Assembly: GCA_035295745.1 (NCBI GenBank)
Contig: DATGIL010000078.1
Location: forward strand, 1-64,000
From: JAIQFL01 sp035295745
GTDB taxonomy: Bacteria; Acidobacteriota; Terriglobia; Bryobacterales; Bryobacteraceae
Reading direction: 5' to 3'
Length of the DNA: 64,000 nucleotides
This document shows, in pieces, positions 45,702-54,869 of this stretch. Numbering within the stretch: position 1 is the first letter of the stretch; every line of letters begins with the position of its first letter. The notes below the pieces were generated by a model that was not told the DNA's origin, did not search any database, and saw only the letters and a list, made by a program, of their open reading frames with translations. Made by a program: the position numbers and the translations under genes.

Positions 45702-47288
45702 CTACAGCTTACCCGATGTGCGCGCCAATTCCGATGACCTCGCGATTTCTTTACCATCCGCCAACACGCGCAGCCCCTTTCCTTTTGCAAATCGCGAGCC
45801 GTTCTTATCCCAGATCACCGTCAGCACGCGCCCGTGGTAAGGCACCTGATCCAGGCAGAACCAGTCCCACGTGGCCGCCGGAAGCAGAGGATTCATCTCC
45901 ACCCGATCGTCTGCGCGGGGCCGCAATCCCACCAACCCGGTGATCACCAGGTCGGCATATCCCGAGTGATTGTAGTGATCTCCCCGCCCGTAGAAGGTCT
46001 TCTTGCGGATCTTCATCGCCCGCGCCAGCCATTCGCCGGTGAGAGGATTCAGGTCCTCATCGATCCACGGAACTGCGCGCCCGTCTTCCCGACGCAAGTG
46101 CTGGCTTCGTGTGTAGATCTGAAACGTCTGGTACCACGAATCCTTTCCCACCGACTTTTGATGGTCGCCGCTGAGCAGATTGGCCAGCGCGCGGAGAGTA
46201 ATGGTGGTAGCGAACGGCCAACTCGGACCATTCCACTGGCAGTCGTCCCCCTCGTACGGAATCTGGAACCCCGAATTGCGGCGCTCCGCGGTAGTTGGAC
46301 CGTAGGGCGCGAAGAAACCTTGCGGATCCATCAACTGCGTCCAGGACGTCTCAAAGCTGCCACGCTCGTCCGGCAACTCGAAATACCACGGCGTGAAACC
46401 GATCAGCTCGCGCACCGGCGCGAATTCGCCCGACTCCGTGCGGGTCTCGAAGAACTGCGCGTCCCTGTTCCACAAGCGACGCTGCACCATATCCTTCAAC
46501 TGCGCAGCCTTGTCCAGGAACCCATGTGCCAGAGGCCCCTTGCCGGCCAGCTCGGCAATCGCCGCGATCGCCTTAGCGTTGCCGTACATGTAGCTATTGA
46601 TGCTCGGGCGAATATTCTTCACCTTGCGCCCGCCGCTCACCGAGCTTTCCATGCCATCGGAGACATCGCGCTGCCAAAACAGGCCGCTCTCCGTCAGCCG
46701 TTCCTTCTCCCACGCGGAGTAGTCCAGAAGTAGCGGCGCCAGGTACCGGGTCAGCGCATCGCGATCGCCATCGGTCAGCCAGCGGTCATAGAGCGACGCT
46801 GCGGCCCACCCGCTGAACTGGTGAAAATTCTTGCGCGGCCCGCCATCCTCTCCCGTCGTCAGCCAGAATCGTGTGTCCTCTTCGATGTATCGCCGGTCGT
46901 GCAGCCAGCGCCCTTCCGCTACATGATGTCCATACGCGCAGCTCAGCGCGTTGTACTCGGCGGCGTGTTTCACGGGCTTCAGAAACTCGGTGACGATGAT
47001 GCCTTCGGGTGTCTGCTTGAGGTGCTTGCGCCAGGTCCACCAGCGGAAATAGTAGATCTGCTCGACTTCGCGATCGGGACACGAGAACAGCGGAACGTAT
47101 CGCTTCATCCACTCCCACGCCTGTGCATCGGGAACCAGATTGACGACCTCTTCGGGGTAGAGTCCGTTGAAGGTCTCTACGTGATGCCGAAACGATTCGG
47201 GATCGAGCACCGCCGGCCGCCGCGATTCGCCGCAAGCTGGCCACGCCAGCGAAGCAGCCGACATCCGCAGGAATGTCTTCCGCGTCAT
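45702..47288 (-). CDS. Exported MGH1/GH63-like glycoside hydrolase
   Basis: The 528-residue product has a leader (MTRKTFLRMSAASLAWPACG, lipoprotein-like or Tat-like) and an (alpha/alpha)6-barrel hydrolase of the mannosylglycerate hydrolase/GH63 type: YYFRWWTWRKHLK, NFHQFSGWAAASLYDRWL, SYMYGNAKAIAAIAEL, GFTPWYFELPDE, CQWNGPSWPFATTITLRAL and DHYNHSGYADLVITGLVGL. Probable action is removal of alpha-linked sugars from a glycan or glycoside; the substrate is unknown. The ATG overlaps the stop of the upstream gene (ATGA), so the two enzymes are co-translated. Confidence 0.8.
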   Translation of the reverse strand: MTRKTFLRMSAASLAWPACGESRRPAVLDPESFRHHVETFNGLYPEEVVNLVPDAQAWEWMKRYVPLFSCPDREVEQIYYFRWWTWRKHLKQTPEGIIVTEFLKPVKHAAEYNALSCAYGHHVAEGRWLHDRRYIEEDTRFWLTTGEDGGPRKNFHQFSGWAAASLYDRWLTDGDRDALTRYLAPLLLDYSAWEKERLTESGLFWQRDVSDGMESSVSGGRKVKNIRPSINSYMYGNAKAIAAIAELAGKGPLAHGFLDKAAQLKDMVQRRLWNRDAQFFETRTESGEFAPVRELIGFTPWYFELPDERGSFETSWTQLMDPQGFFAPYGPTTAERRNSGFQIPYEGDDCQWNGPSWPFATTITLRALANLLSGDHQKSVGKDSWYQTFQIYTRSQHLRREDGRAVPWIDEDLNPLTGEWLARAMKIRKKTFYGRGDHYNHSGYADLVITGLVGLRPRADDRVEMNPLLPAATWDWFCLDQVPYHGRVLTVIWDKNGSRFAKGKGLRVLADGKEIARSSELARTSGKL

Positions 47289-48769
47289 GGCACGACTTTC
47301 TGAAAGCGCACCGCCTGGAAAGGCTTGCCCGGTAGCTTCAGGTTGACCTTGCCGCTGAAGGTTCCAGGGATCGGCGTGATGGTCATCTCCCACGGGTCAA
47401 TCAGCTCGGCCCGATATCGCGCGCTCGGAGCCAGATCGAATTCGTATTCCGCCGGCTGATTCACGTCGAAGTAGAACAGATAGTAGCGGCCCTCCTGACC
47501 AGCTCCCAGATAGTAGGTCGAGACGTTATTCAGTCCCTCCGCGGGCCCCTCTTCCACAATCTTGCGCAGAAACGCGATCCGCTTCGCACTCTCGCCATGC
47601 AGCACCCCACCCTTCGACCACCACAGGATGTCGTTGGGATCCAGGTAGGTCTCACCGTGACCCACGTAAGCGCCCGAGACCGTGCCCACCCAGAAGCGCC
47701 GCACCAGTTCCTGTGCGGAGATGTTGCCCCATCGCTTCGGGATGTTGCCCTCGTACTTGCATTCGTCGAAGATCACCGGCTTGCGCCACGCGGCCACATA
47801 ATCACGAGCCTTCTCCAGGTCCGAGCCCTGGATGCTCACATGCGTCACCCACGGCTTCGAGTGGTCGTACATGGTCACGCTATGGTGAATCGATCGCAGG
47901 TGCTGATACGGGTCGCTCTCCACGACGATGCGGAAGAAGCGGTCCCAATCAGCCATGGTCTTGGTCTTAACCAAGTCATATTCATTTGCCAGAGACCACC
48001 ACACATTGCGGTAGGCTGCCAGCCGCGCGACCACATACCGCAGGTAGCGGTCGTTCGCCTCGGCCGGCATCGAGGCGAAGCCCCAGCGGTCGTAAGGGTG
48101 AAACAGAATGAGATCCGCTTCGATGCCGAGCGATTCCAGATCACGAACGCGCTTCTCCAGATGTTGGAAAAATTGCGGATTGAAGCGCGTCAGATCGTTC
48201 GCGCCGCGGGCATCGCGTTCGAAGGGATAGTAGACCGGTTCGTTGGCGTTGTACTGGTAGCTCTTCGGAAAGACGCACATTCGCATCTTGTTAAACGGCG
48301 CGGTCCGCAGGGTTGCGAGCGTCTGCTCCTCCAGGCGATCGCCCTGATGGGTCCATGCATAGCAGGTTGTGCCGATCGGCGTGTAGGGAGTCCCGTCTTC
48401 GTATCCAAAGTGCGTTGCGTACCGCACTCGCACCGGACCGTGATTGCCTGCCGAGGGCGCGCTGACCGTGAACGTCCCGCTTTTTGCGTTGAGCGCCGCC
48501 GCATTGCTCGACGTCGTGTAGCTCCAAGTGCCCGTTTCATCCGGCATGAAGCGGATTCGAAAGGTGCCGCCGCCGTCGTAGAAGCCGTCCACGGCGACCA
48601 CGCGGTTTTGATACCGGAATTGCGCGCCGAGCTGGACGTCGAGGAACGGATTCCCTTCCGATGGTCCTGCGAGCGCGATCTCGTAGACGCCCCACCGCTC
48701 TACTGTGGGTGTGGTCTGTGCCCAAACAGGTAACGAGAGAAGGCCCGCAAGCGCCAGCACGATCCTCAT
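47285..48769 (-). CDS. Secreted DUF5060/apiosidase-like glycoside hydrolase
   Basis: The 494-residue product has a signal peptide (IVLALAGLLSLPVWAQ), an N-terminal DUF5060 beta-sandwich (about 20-105; VERWGVYEIALAGPSEGNPF, FRIRFMPDETGTWSY), a (beta/alpha)8 barrel of the DUF4038/apiosidase type (about 110-400; GTTCYAWTHQ, ILFHPYDRWGF, VWWSLANEYDL, KPVIFDECKYEGN) and a C-terminal beta domain. The acid/base and nucleophile glutamates are probably those in ANEYD and DECKYE. Related enzymes act on plant cell-wall pectin side chains. Together with the overlapping MGH1-like gene it suggests a small polysaccharide-use unit. Confidence 0.8.
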   Translation of the reverse strand: MRIVLALAGLLSLPVWAQTTPTVERWGVYEIALAGPSEGNPFLDVQLGAQFRYQNRVVAVDGFYDGGGTFRIRFMPDETGTWSYTTSSNAAALNAKSGTFTVSAPSAGNHGPVRVRYATHFGYEDGTPYTPIGTTCYAWTHQGDRLEEQTLATLRTAPFNKMRMCVFPKSYQYNANEPVYYPFERDARGANDLTRFNPQFFQHLEKRVRDLESLGIEADLILFHPYDRWGFASMPAEANDRYLRYVVARLAAYRNVWWSLANEYDLVKTKTMADWDRFFRIVVESDPYQHLRSIHHSVTMYDHSKPWVTHVSIQGSDLEKARDYVAAWRKPVIFDECKYEGNIPKRWGNISAQELVRRFWVGTVSGAYVGHGETYLDPNDILWWSKGGVLHGESAKRIAFLRKIVEEGPAEGLNNVSTYYLGAGQEGRYYLFYFDVNQPAEYEFDLAPSARYRAELIDPWEMTITPIPGTFSGKVNLKLPGKPFQAVRFQKVVP

Positions 48770-48900
48770 GGTTCAATAGTAGACCCGAAGGGACGTGCGC
48801 AAGCACTCCGGCTTGCGTATCGCAATGCTACCGATGGTTGATTCTGTTCGCGCGCGCTGCGACCCTGAGCATGTTTCGACGCCCATCCGCCAGCACGATT

Positions 48901-49554
48901 TCATTCCTGTCGCCTTCCACCTACGGCAACCGGAAGCCTCCAGCCATACCGCATCGCCAAAAAGCGGAGCGCAAAGCAGAGCAGCGCGCCAACCGTCATA
49001 GCCGCGGAGGGCGACACATGAAGCATCTGTCCGGTCACCACGACGGCAGCGCCAGCCAGGGCAGCAAGGGCGTAGAAGTCCGCGCGTAAAACCACCGGAA
49101 CCTCGGCGATCAGGATGTCACGCATCATGCCGCCGCCAATTCCTGTCAGCATTCCGAGCAGCGCCGCCGCGACCGGACCAAGGTGATAGGCCAGAGCTTT
49201 GGTCGCGCCCGAAACCGCGAAAAGCGCGAGACCGGCAGCGTCGAAGATCAGGACGGAGCCGCTCAAACGGTCAATAAACGGATAACAATAGAACGTCAGC
49301 AGCCCCGCAGCCAGTGAAACAGCGACATATCGCCAATCGCTGAGTGCCGCGACCGGCGTCGCACCAATCATTACGTCGCGTGCGATTCCGCCGGCATTAG
49401 CCGCCGCGAACGACAACACCAGCACGCCAAAGATATCAAGCCTGTGCTTGACTCCGGCCACGCCCCCGCTGAGCGCGAAAACGAAGGTGCCGCCGAGGTC
49501 GAGGACGGCGTGAAACATGTCCATCCGTATCGCGAATTGAAAAGGCTCTGCCAT
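48901..49554 (-). CDS. TRIC-type (UPF0126) cation channel family protein
   Basis: The 217-residue membrane protein consists of two repeats of three helices with the family glycine motifs GGIARDVMIG and GGGMMRDILI plus a last helix. Prokaryotic TRIC channels conduct potassium or sodium as trimers. I start at the ATG at 49554 (MAEPFQFAIRMDMFHAV); the longer open frame overlaps the upstream amidohydrolase. The gap to that gene is 7 bp. Confidence 0.85.
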   Translation of the reverse strand: MAEPFQFAIRMDMFHAVLDLGGTFVFALSGGVAGVKHRLDIFGVLVLSFAAANAGGIARDVMIGATPVAALSDWRYVAVSLAAGLLTFYCYPFIDRLSGSVLIFDAAGLALFAVSGATKALAYHLGPVAAALLGMLTGIGGGMMRDILIAEVPVVLRADFYALAALAGAAVVVTGQMLHVSPSAAMTVGALLCFALRFLAMRYGWRLPVAVGGRRQE

Positions 49555-49561
49555 CCGCCGC

Positions 49562-50833
49562 TTACACCTTACTCCCCAGCCAAGCCAGCGCCGCGACAAC
49601 CAGCGTTTCAACGCCGGCCTCCAAAGTTGGATGGATGACCGGGGCGAAGTGTGGGCTGTGATTCGTCGGAAGTGCACCGATCGTGCCGTCTTTCTTCGCC
49701 TTGGCATACACATCACGATCCACGCCCCCTACGAACCAGAAGACCGATGGCACTCGCCACTCGGCTCCGAAAGAGCCGAAGTCCTCGCTCGCCATCGTCG
49801 GCTTGGTCTCTTGCACGCTGTCGGCAGGAAAATGCGCTCGAAGCGCATCCCGCACTCGCTGGGTCGCAGACGGATCGTTCGTCGTCAGTGAATAGTGGTC
49901 GAGTGGTGTAATCTCCGGCTTCCTCGGCGCACCGGAGGCTTCGGCTTCAGCATTCACAATCCGTTCGATGGCGGCAAGCACCAGCTTGCGCACCCCCTCA
50001 TCGAAAGTGCGCACGTTCAGTTTGATGATTGCCTCGTCGGGGATGACGTTTTCTTTCGTCCCCGCCTGCAACACGCCGATTGTAAGCACAGCGGCCTCCG
50101 TCGGCGGTACCTCACGTGAGACGATGCCTTGCAGCCGCAACACGGTTGACGCTGCCATGACAACCGGATCGACGCTGGCCTCGGGCATGGAGCCGTGAGC
50201 GCCGCGCCCGAATAATTTGATTTGCAGGCTGTCTGCAGCCGAGGTAGTGACGCCGATGCGGCCGCCAATCACGCCGGCAGGCATGCACATCACGTGCTGG
50301 CCGAGGATGACATCGGGCTTCGGGAAACGCTTGAAAAGGCCATCGTCAATCATCGCCTGCGCGCCCTGCGCCGTCTCCTCAGCAGGTTGAAAGACGGCAA
50401 TCAATGTCCCTCTCCAGGCATCACGGGACATCGCAAACAGTCTTGCCGCACCGGTCAGCCAGGTCACGTGCATGTCGTGACCACAGGCATGCATCACCGG
50501 TACGATCTTTCCGGTGCTGTCCGTTGCCGTGACCTTACTGGCATAGGGAACGCCGCTAGCTTCCTGAACCGGCAGCGCGTCCATGTCGGCGCGGAGCATT
50601 ACGGTTGGTCCCTCGCCGTTATGCAGCAAACCGACAACGCCGGTCTTGCCAACGCCGGTAGTCACTTCATAGCCGGCGGCCCGCAAGTGCTCCGCAGCCA
50701 CACCGGCCGTCCTCTCTTCCTGCATCGAGAGTTCGGGATGAGAGTGGATGTCCTTGTAGATCGTCTCCAATTCTGGAAGCAGAGCTGAGAGATTTGCAAG
50801 GACGGGCTCTGAAGGCGAAGATTTCACAGCCAT
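49562..50833 (-). CDS. M20-family amidohydrolase (hippurate hydrolase/IAA-amino acid hydrolase type)
   Basis: The 423-residue cytoplasmic enzyme of family M20D has metal-site motifs HACGHDMH (C117, H119), the catalytic pair E152-E153 in QPAEETAQGA, the GQHV histidine, a dimerisation domain (about 195-305) and the last ligand in NHSPHF. Such enzymes cleave N-acyl amino acids or related amides. No signal peptide is present. The downstream TRIC gene is seven bases away. Confidence 0.88.
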   Translation of the reverse strand: MAVKSSPSEPVLANLSALLPELETIYKDIHSHPELSMQEERTAGVAAEHLRAAGYEVTTGVGKTGVVGLLHNGEGPTVMLRADMDALPVQEASGVPYASKVTATDSTGKIVPVMHACGHDMHVTWLTGAARLFAMSRDAWRGTLIAVFQPAEETAQGAQAMIDDGLFKRFPKPDVILGQHVMCMPAGVIGGRIGVTTSAADSLQIKLFGRGAHGSMPEASVDPVVMAASTVLRLQGIVSREVPPTEAAVLTIGVLQAGTKENVIPDEAIIKLNVRTFDEGVRKLVLAAIERIVNAEAEASGAPRKPEITPLDHYSLTTNDPSATQRVRDALRAHFPADSVQETKPTMASEDFGSFGAEWRVPSVFWFVGGVDRDVYAKAKKDGTIGALPTNHSPHFAPVIHPTLEAGVETLVVAALAWLGSKV

Positions 50834-51210
50834 TGCGCGGAACTCCTAAACGGGCGCGTGACGTCGAACGCTGTCATTATTGCACTACTTCGGGATCTAC
50901 CAGGGTCGGCCGCCGATTTTGGCAATCATCACCTGCGACGGCCGCCGGCGTTTCTGGCCCTTTCCGCGATGGGGCAACTGGAAGCCTGCCTGCCGACACG
51001 GAATAGAAACTCGGGAGCAGGGAGCGCTTGCTTTTTTCAAACGGTTTCCCAGCCAGCGTCTCGTAAACAATCCATGCAAGTGATGATTGTGCAAATCGCC
51101 GAGTTTACCGGGACCATCGCGGGGCCGATGACAGCGGCCCACGGCACGGTCATGGGAACTGATTCCCGGAGTCTTTCTGGACACGGCAATCCCAAATCAT
51201 TGCGGCCGCG
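50834..51210. other. Gap without a recognisable gene
   Basis: Neither strand of this 377-bp stretch has a frame with family motifs or steady codon bias. It may hold the end of the ADOP transcript and the promoter of the amidohydrolase; no clear elements were seen. Confidence 0.45.
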
Positions 51211-53646
51211 CTATTCGTATCGCAGCGCTACCGAGGGGTGAATCCGAGTCGCCCGCAGCGAGGGAATCATCGAGGCCACCAAAGCCACCGCCATCAAAAC
51301 CCCCGCCACCGCCGCGAAAACCTCGGGATCGGTTGCCGTGACTCCGAAAAGCATCGTCGTCATCAGTCGTGTTAACAGCAGCGCCCCGACAATCCCGATG
51401 CCCAGCCCGAGCGCCGCCAGCCGCAGCCCCTGCCCAATCACCATCCCGACCACCTCGCGGCCACTTGCTCCCAGAGCCAACCTTATGCCGAATTCGCGCG
51501 TCCTTTGCGTGACCGTGTATGCGAGCACCCCGTAAATGCCAATCGCCGAGAGCGTCAGTGCGAGGACCGCAAACACCAGGCAGATCGTCATCGCCGCGCG
51601 CCGATTGCGCATCGACGCCGACACCCGCTGCGGCATCGTCTTGACGTCGAATAGAGCCAGTTCCGGATCCGATCGCAGCAGTTCCTGCCGCAGCGCAGAG
51701 GTTACCTGCGCTTCCTCCGTCGACGTCTTGACCACCAGGTGCAGCGATCTCGGGACCGACTGCTGATACGGAAAGTAGATCGTGCCGACCGGATTCTGCT
51801 CCGCCAGATCGCCGACCTTCACGTTCCCCACCACGCCGACGATCCGCACCACCGGCAACTTCGGATCGACACCTTTCCGAATTCCCGCGCCCACCGCGTC
51901 GCCCTTCGGCCAATACTTCTTCGCCATAAACTGATCGACGATCGCCACCAGTTCCGTGTTGGCGCCGTCGCCATCGGTGAACAGCCGGCCCTGCTGCAAC
52001 GGAATTCCCATGGTCTGAAAATACCCGGCATCCACGTTGTTCCAGCCGGGCACCGGCGGATTCTCGCCCGAGGCGCGCACATACCCATCGATCAGGATCA
52101 GGCCGGCATTGTGGCTGCTACTGAAAGGCAGATAGCTAGTGATTCCCACGTGCTGAGCGCCAGGCACGCTGCGCACCTTCTCCAGCAGACCCGTCAGCAG
52201 TGTGCGTGTTTTGGCATCGTCGTAATACCGCGAGTACGGCAGGTTCACTGCGGCTGTCGTGAGCTTTTCCGGCTGAAATCCGGGACTCACCGATAGCAGG
52301 CGCGCGAAGCTCACCGTCAGCAACCCCGACCCGATGAGCAGCACGAAAGCCAGCGACACCTGGCAAACTACCAGAGCAGAGCGCGTCCAAAGCGTTCTCC
52401 GCTCGGCGGTGCCTGTCCGCCCGGTGGATCGAAAGACGGCATTCAAATCGCGGCGCATCAAGTGGTACACCGGCACGCTCCCAAACACCAGGCCAGTCAA
52501 AACCGCGATCGCCGCGCTTACCGCGAGCACGGTGCCGTCCATTTCGATCGCGCTGCCGCGCGGCAGATCCTTCGTTCCAAGAAGTGCCAGCAGGCGAACG
52601 CCCGCCACTCCCGTGACGACTCCGAACAGCCCTCCCATTACCGCCAGCGTGACGCTCTCCACCAGCATCTGGCGCGCCAACCGCAACCGCCCCGCACCCA
52701 AACTGAAGCGGATGGCCAATTCCTTCAGACGTATATTCGACCGCACCAGCATCAAGTTAGCCACGTTGACGCAGCCGATCAGGAGCACGAAACCGACCGC
52801 CGCCTGCAGCAGGTAAAGCGTCGGCCGAATGTCGCGCACCATCTCGTCTTTCAAACCTCGCACCACCGTCGCGAAACGTGCGTCGATCAGCAGTTGCCGG
52901 AACTTCGGAAATCGGTCGAGATTCTGCCGGTTCAGTCCATCGATGCGCTGCTGTGCGTATGTCAGTGTCACTCCCCGCTTCAGCCGCGCGATCATCTCAT
53001 AGTTGTTCGAATGGCGTGCATCTTCGGTTGTCTCTTGAGGCCTGAACGAGAGCGGTATCCAGATCCGCGCGTCCGATCCCGGAGACGCGAACGACTCCGG
53101 CATTACCCCGACGATCTGGCATTGAAACCCGCTCAGCCGGATGTCTTTGCCCAGAATGTTGGGATCGCGCGCGAACATCTCATTCCACAATCCGTAGCTC
53201 AGAATCGCGAAGTGGTCCTTTAGAAAAACCGCATCCTCTTCCGTAAACGCGCGGCCCATCATCGGCTGCACTCCCAGCACTCGGAAGGTCGACGGAGTGA
53301 TCGCTTGCCCGGGTACTCTCACCGGCGACCCCTCCGCGCCCACGTCCCACCCCCCGTCCTTGGTCAGCGCGACCGCTTCGAACACATCAGTTAGTTGCTT
53401 GCGATCGAGGTAATCCGGCACCCCGTTTCCTCCACGATCGGTCACGCCGACCCCTGGATAGAGGTTGTACAGCGCGACCAACCGGCCGGACTCCGGGAAT
53501 GCCAGCGGCTCCAGCACCACGGCATGCAGAACGGTAAATATCGCCGAATTGGCGCCGATGCACAACGCCAGCGTCAGCAGCCCGGTGATCGTAAACGCTT
53601 TGTCTTTCCAGAGCAGTTTCAAGCCGAATTGAAAATCTTGTAACAT
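51211..53646 (-). CDS. ADOP-family ABC transporter permease
   Basis: The complete 811-residue protein has the family order: N-terminal helix (FTITGLLTLALCIGANSAIF), MacB-like periplasmic domain, FtsX core near 270-430 (FVLLIGCVNVANLMLVRSN, LKELAIRFSLGAGRLRLARQ), second periplasmic domain, and C-terminal FtsX core near 695-805 (IGIYGVLAYTVTQRTREFGI), ending RIHPSVALRYE. It has no ATPase neighbour. It is divergent from the glutathione peroxidase gene over 82 bp. Confidence 0.9.
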   Translation of the reverse strand: MLQDFQFGLKLLWKDKAFTITGLLTLALCIGANSAIFTVLHAVVLEPLAFPESGRLVALYNLYPGVGVTDRGGNGVPDYLDRKQLTDVFEAVALTKDGGWDVGAEGSPVRVPGQAITPSTFRVLGVQPMMGRAFTEEDAVFLKDHFAILSYGLWNEMFARDPNILGKDIRLSGFQCQIVGVMPESFASPGSDARIWIPLSFRPQETTEDARHSNNYEMIARLKRGVTLTYAQQRIDGLNRQNLDRFPKFRQLLIDARFATVVRGLKDEMVRDIRPTLYLLQAAVGFVLLIGCVNVANLMLVRSNIRLKELAIRFSLGAGRLRLARQMLVESVTLAVMGGLFGVVTGVAGVRLLALLGTKDLPRGSAIEMDGTVLAVSAAIAVLTGLVFGSVPVYHLMRRDLNAVFRSTGRTGTAERRTLWTRSALVVCQVSLAFVLLIGSGLLTVSFARLLSVSPGFQPEKLTTAAVNLPYSRYYDDAKTRTLLTGLLEKVRSVPGAQHVGITSYLPFSSSHNAGLILIDGYVRASGENPPVPGWNNVDAGYFQTMGIPLQQGRLFTDGDGANTELVAIVDQFMAKKYWPKGDAVGAGIRKGVDPKLPVVRIVGVVGNVKVGDLAEQNPVGTIYFPYQQSVPRSLHLVVKTSTEEAQVTSALRQELLRSDPELALFDVKTMPQRVSASMRNRRAAMTICLVFAVLALTLSAIGIYGVLAYTVTQRTREFGIRLALGASGREVVGMVIGQGLRLAALGLGIGIVGALLLTRLMTTMLFGVTATDPEVFAAVAGVLMAVALVASMIPSLRATRIHPSVALRYE

Positions 53647-53728
53647 TTACAGACCAATACGTTCAGGATTCGCGCGAGTTCGCAGAATCTTGCATCCTGT
53701 GCGCGCATAATCGCATCCCCGGTGGAGT

Positions 53729-54268
53729 ATGCGTAAACTGGTTGTGGCTGGTATATTGATGACCGCTTCTCTTTTTGGAGCCTCCAACGTGCTGGAGTTC
53801 ACTCTCAATTCCATAGACGGCAAGCCCGCGCCCCTCTCGGAGTACAAAGGCAAGGTGGTGCTGATTGTCAACGTCGCGAGCAATTGCGGCTTCACTCCTC
53901 AGTACGAAGGACTGGAAGCCGTCTACCGCAAATACAAGGACCAAGGCTTCGTGGTGCTGGGCTTCCCAGCCAACAATTTCGGAGGCCAGGAGCCGGGAAC
54001 CAACGAAGAGATCAAGACATTTTGCACTCGCAAATACAGCGTGACGTTCCCGATGTACTCCAAGATTTCGGTAAAGGGCGACGATAAGGCGCCGCTCTAT
54101 CAGTTCCTCACCGACAAGCAGGCCCATCCCGAGACGGGTGGCGAGATCAAGTGGAACTTCACCAAGTTCCTGGTTGGCAAAGACGGTAAGGTGATTGCGC
54201 GCTTCGAATCGCCGGTAAAACCCGAATCCCCTGAGGTCACCGCGGCCATCGAGAAAGCATTGCACTAA
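53729..54268 (+). CDS. Exported glutathione peroxidase family protein
   Basis: The 179-residue product has a signal peptide (RKLVVAGILMTASLFGAS) and a thioredoxin-fold GPx domain with the catalytic tetrad C53 (NVASNCGF), Q87 (GGQEPG), W142 and N143 (IKWNFTKF). The active residue is a cysteine, as in most bacterial GPx enzymes, which usually take electrons from thioredoxin. Export implies peroxide removal in the periplasm with an unknown electron donor. The HIT gene starts seven bases after its stop. Confidence 0.88.
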   Translation: MRKLVVAGILMTASLFGASNVLEFTLNSIDGKPAPLSEYKGKVVLIVNVASNCGFTPQYEGLEAVYRKYKDQGFVVLGFPANNFGGQEPGTNEEIKTFCTRKYSVTFPMYSKISVKGDDKAPLYQFLTDKQAHPETGGEIKWNFTKFLVGKDGKVIARFESPVKPESPEVTAAIEKALH

Positions 54269-54275
54269 AACGCCG

Positions 54276-54653
54276 GTGTCGACACCGCGCTATAGTATTG
54301 GTTTGCCTACCTGCATCTACTGCTCTGTTACGCCCGACGAAGCTTGGGTGATCACCCAGGATGCGGTTGCCGTTCCGCATTCCCAACCGTTGGCTAACTG
54401 TCACATGGTGGTGGCTCCCCGTCGCCATGTGACATCCTTTTATGACCTCGATGTGCAGGAGCAGCGCGTGGTCTGGGCGCTGGTCAGCGAGATTCAAAAA
54501 CGCATCGAATCGGCCCTGAAGGTGGATGGCTTCGATGTCGGCTTTGCCGATGGCGATCAGGAAAATCCCATCCACGCTCACATTCACATCGTGCCTCGCT
54601 CTCCTGGCGACTTCCTCCACCTCCCCGAAGGCATCGAGTGGGTAAAGCCGTAG
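54276..54653 (+). CDS. HIT family nucleotide-binding hydrolase
   Basis: The 125-residue protein has the histidine triad H100-A-H102-I-H104 in ENPIHAHIHIVPR, a C-x2-C pair near the start (PTCIYCSV) and the usual ANCHMVVAPRRHV strand. HIT enzymes hydrolyse dinucleoside polyphosphates or nucleoside phosphoramidates. The GTG start has only a weak ribosome site; a TTG nine codons later is possible. Confidence 0.85.
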   Translation: MSTPRYSIGLPTCIYCSVTPDEAWVITQDAVAVPHSQPLANCHMVVAPRRHVTSFYDLDVQEQRVVWALVSEIQKRIESALKVDGFDVGFADGDQENPIHAHIHIVPRSPGDFLHLPEGIEWVKP

Positions 54654-54699
54654 GGATATATTTCCCTGCTGAAGTTTATTGAAACTCTTCGCGGCCGCC

Positions 54700-54756
54700 G
54701 TGGCGCAAACACCCTGTTTGCCGCGACGAGGCTCTCTCGACGCTTTTCGCGCATCC
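54700..54756. repeat. Dispersed palindromic repeat, copy 1
   Basis: This copy begins GTGGCGCAAACACCCTGTTT and ends near CTTTTCGCGCATCC. It shares the order of blocks with the copy at 56214: GTGGCGCAAACAC, TGTTTGCCGCG, CGAG, CTCTCG, GCTTTTCG and a final TCC. It lies between the HIT gene and the metallophosphoesterase gene. A CAAACA/TGTTTG stem is visible. Confidence 0.7.
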
Positions 54757-54869
54757 ACTGGGCCCGGCCCACGATTGCCCGCCTCTTTTCACCCACCGCG
54801 CACTCCCGGGAATAAATCCTTCCGTCTTCGAGTATGGAAACTCGAACGAACATTCTCGAGGAGACAGAC

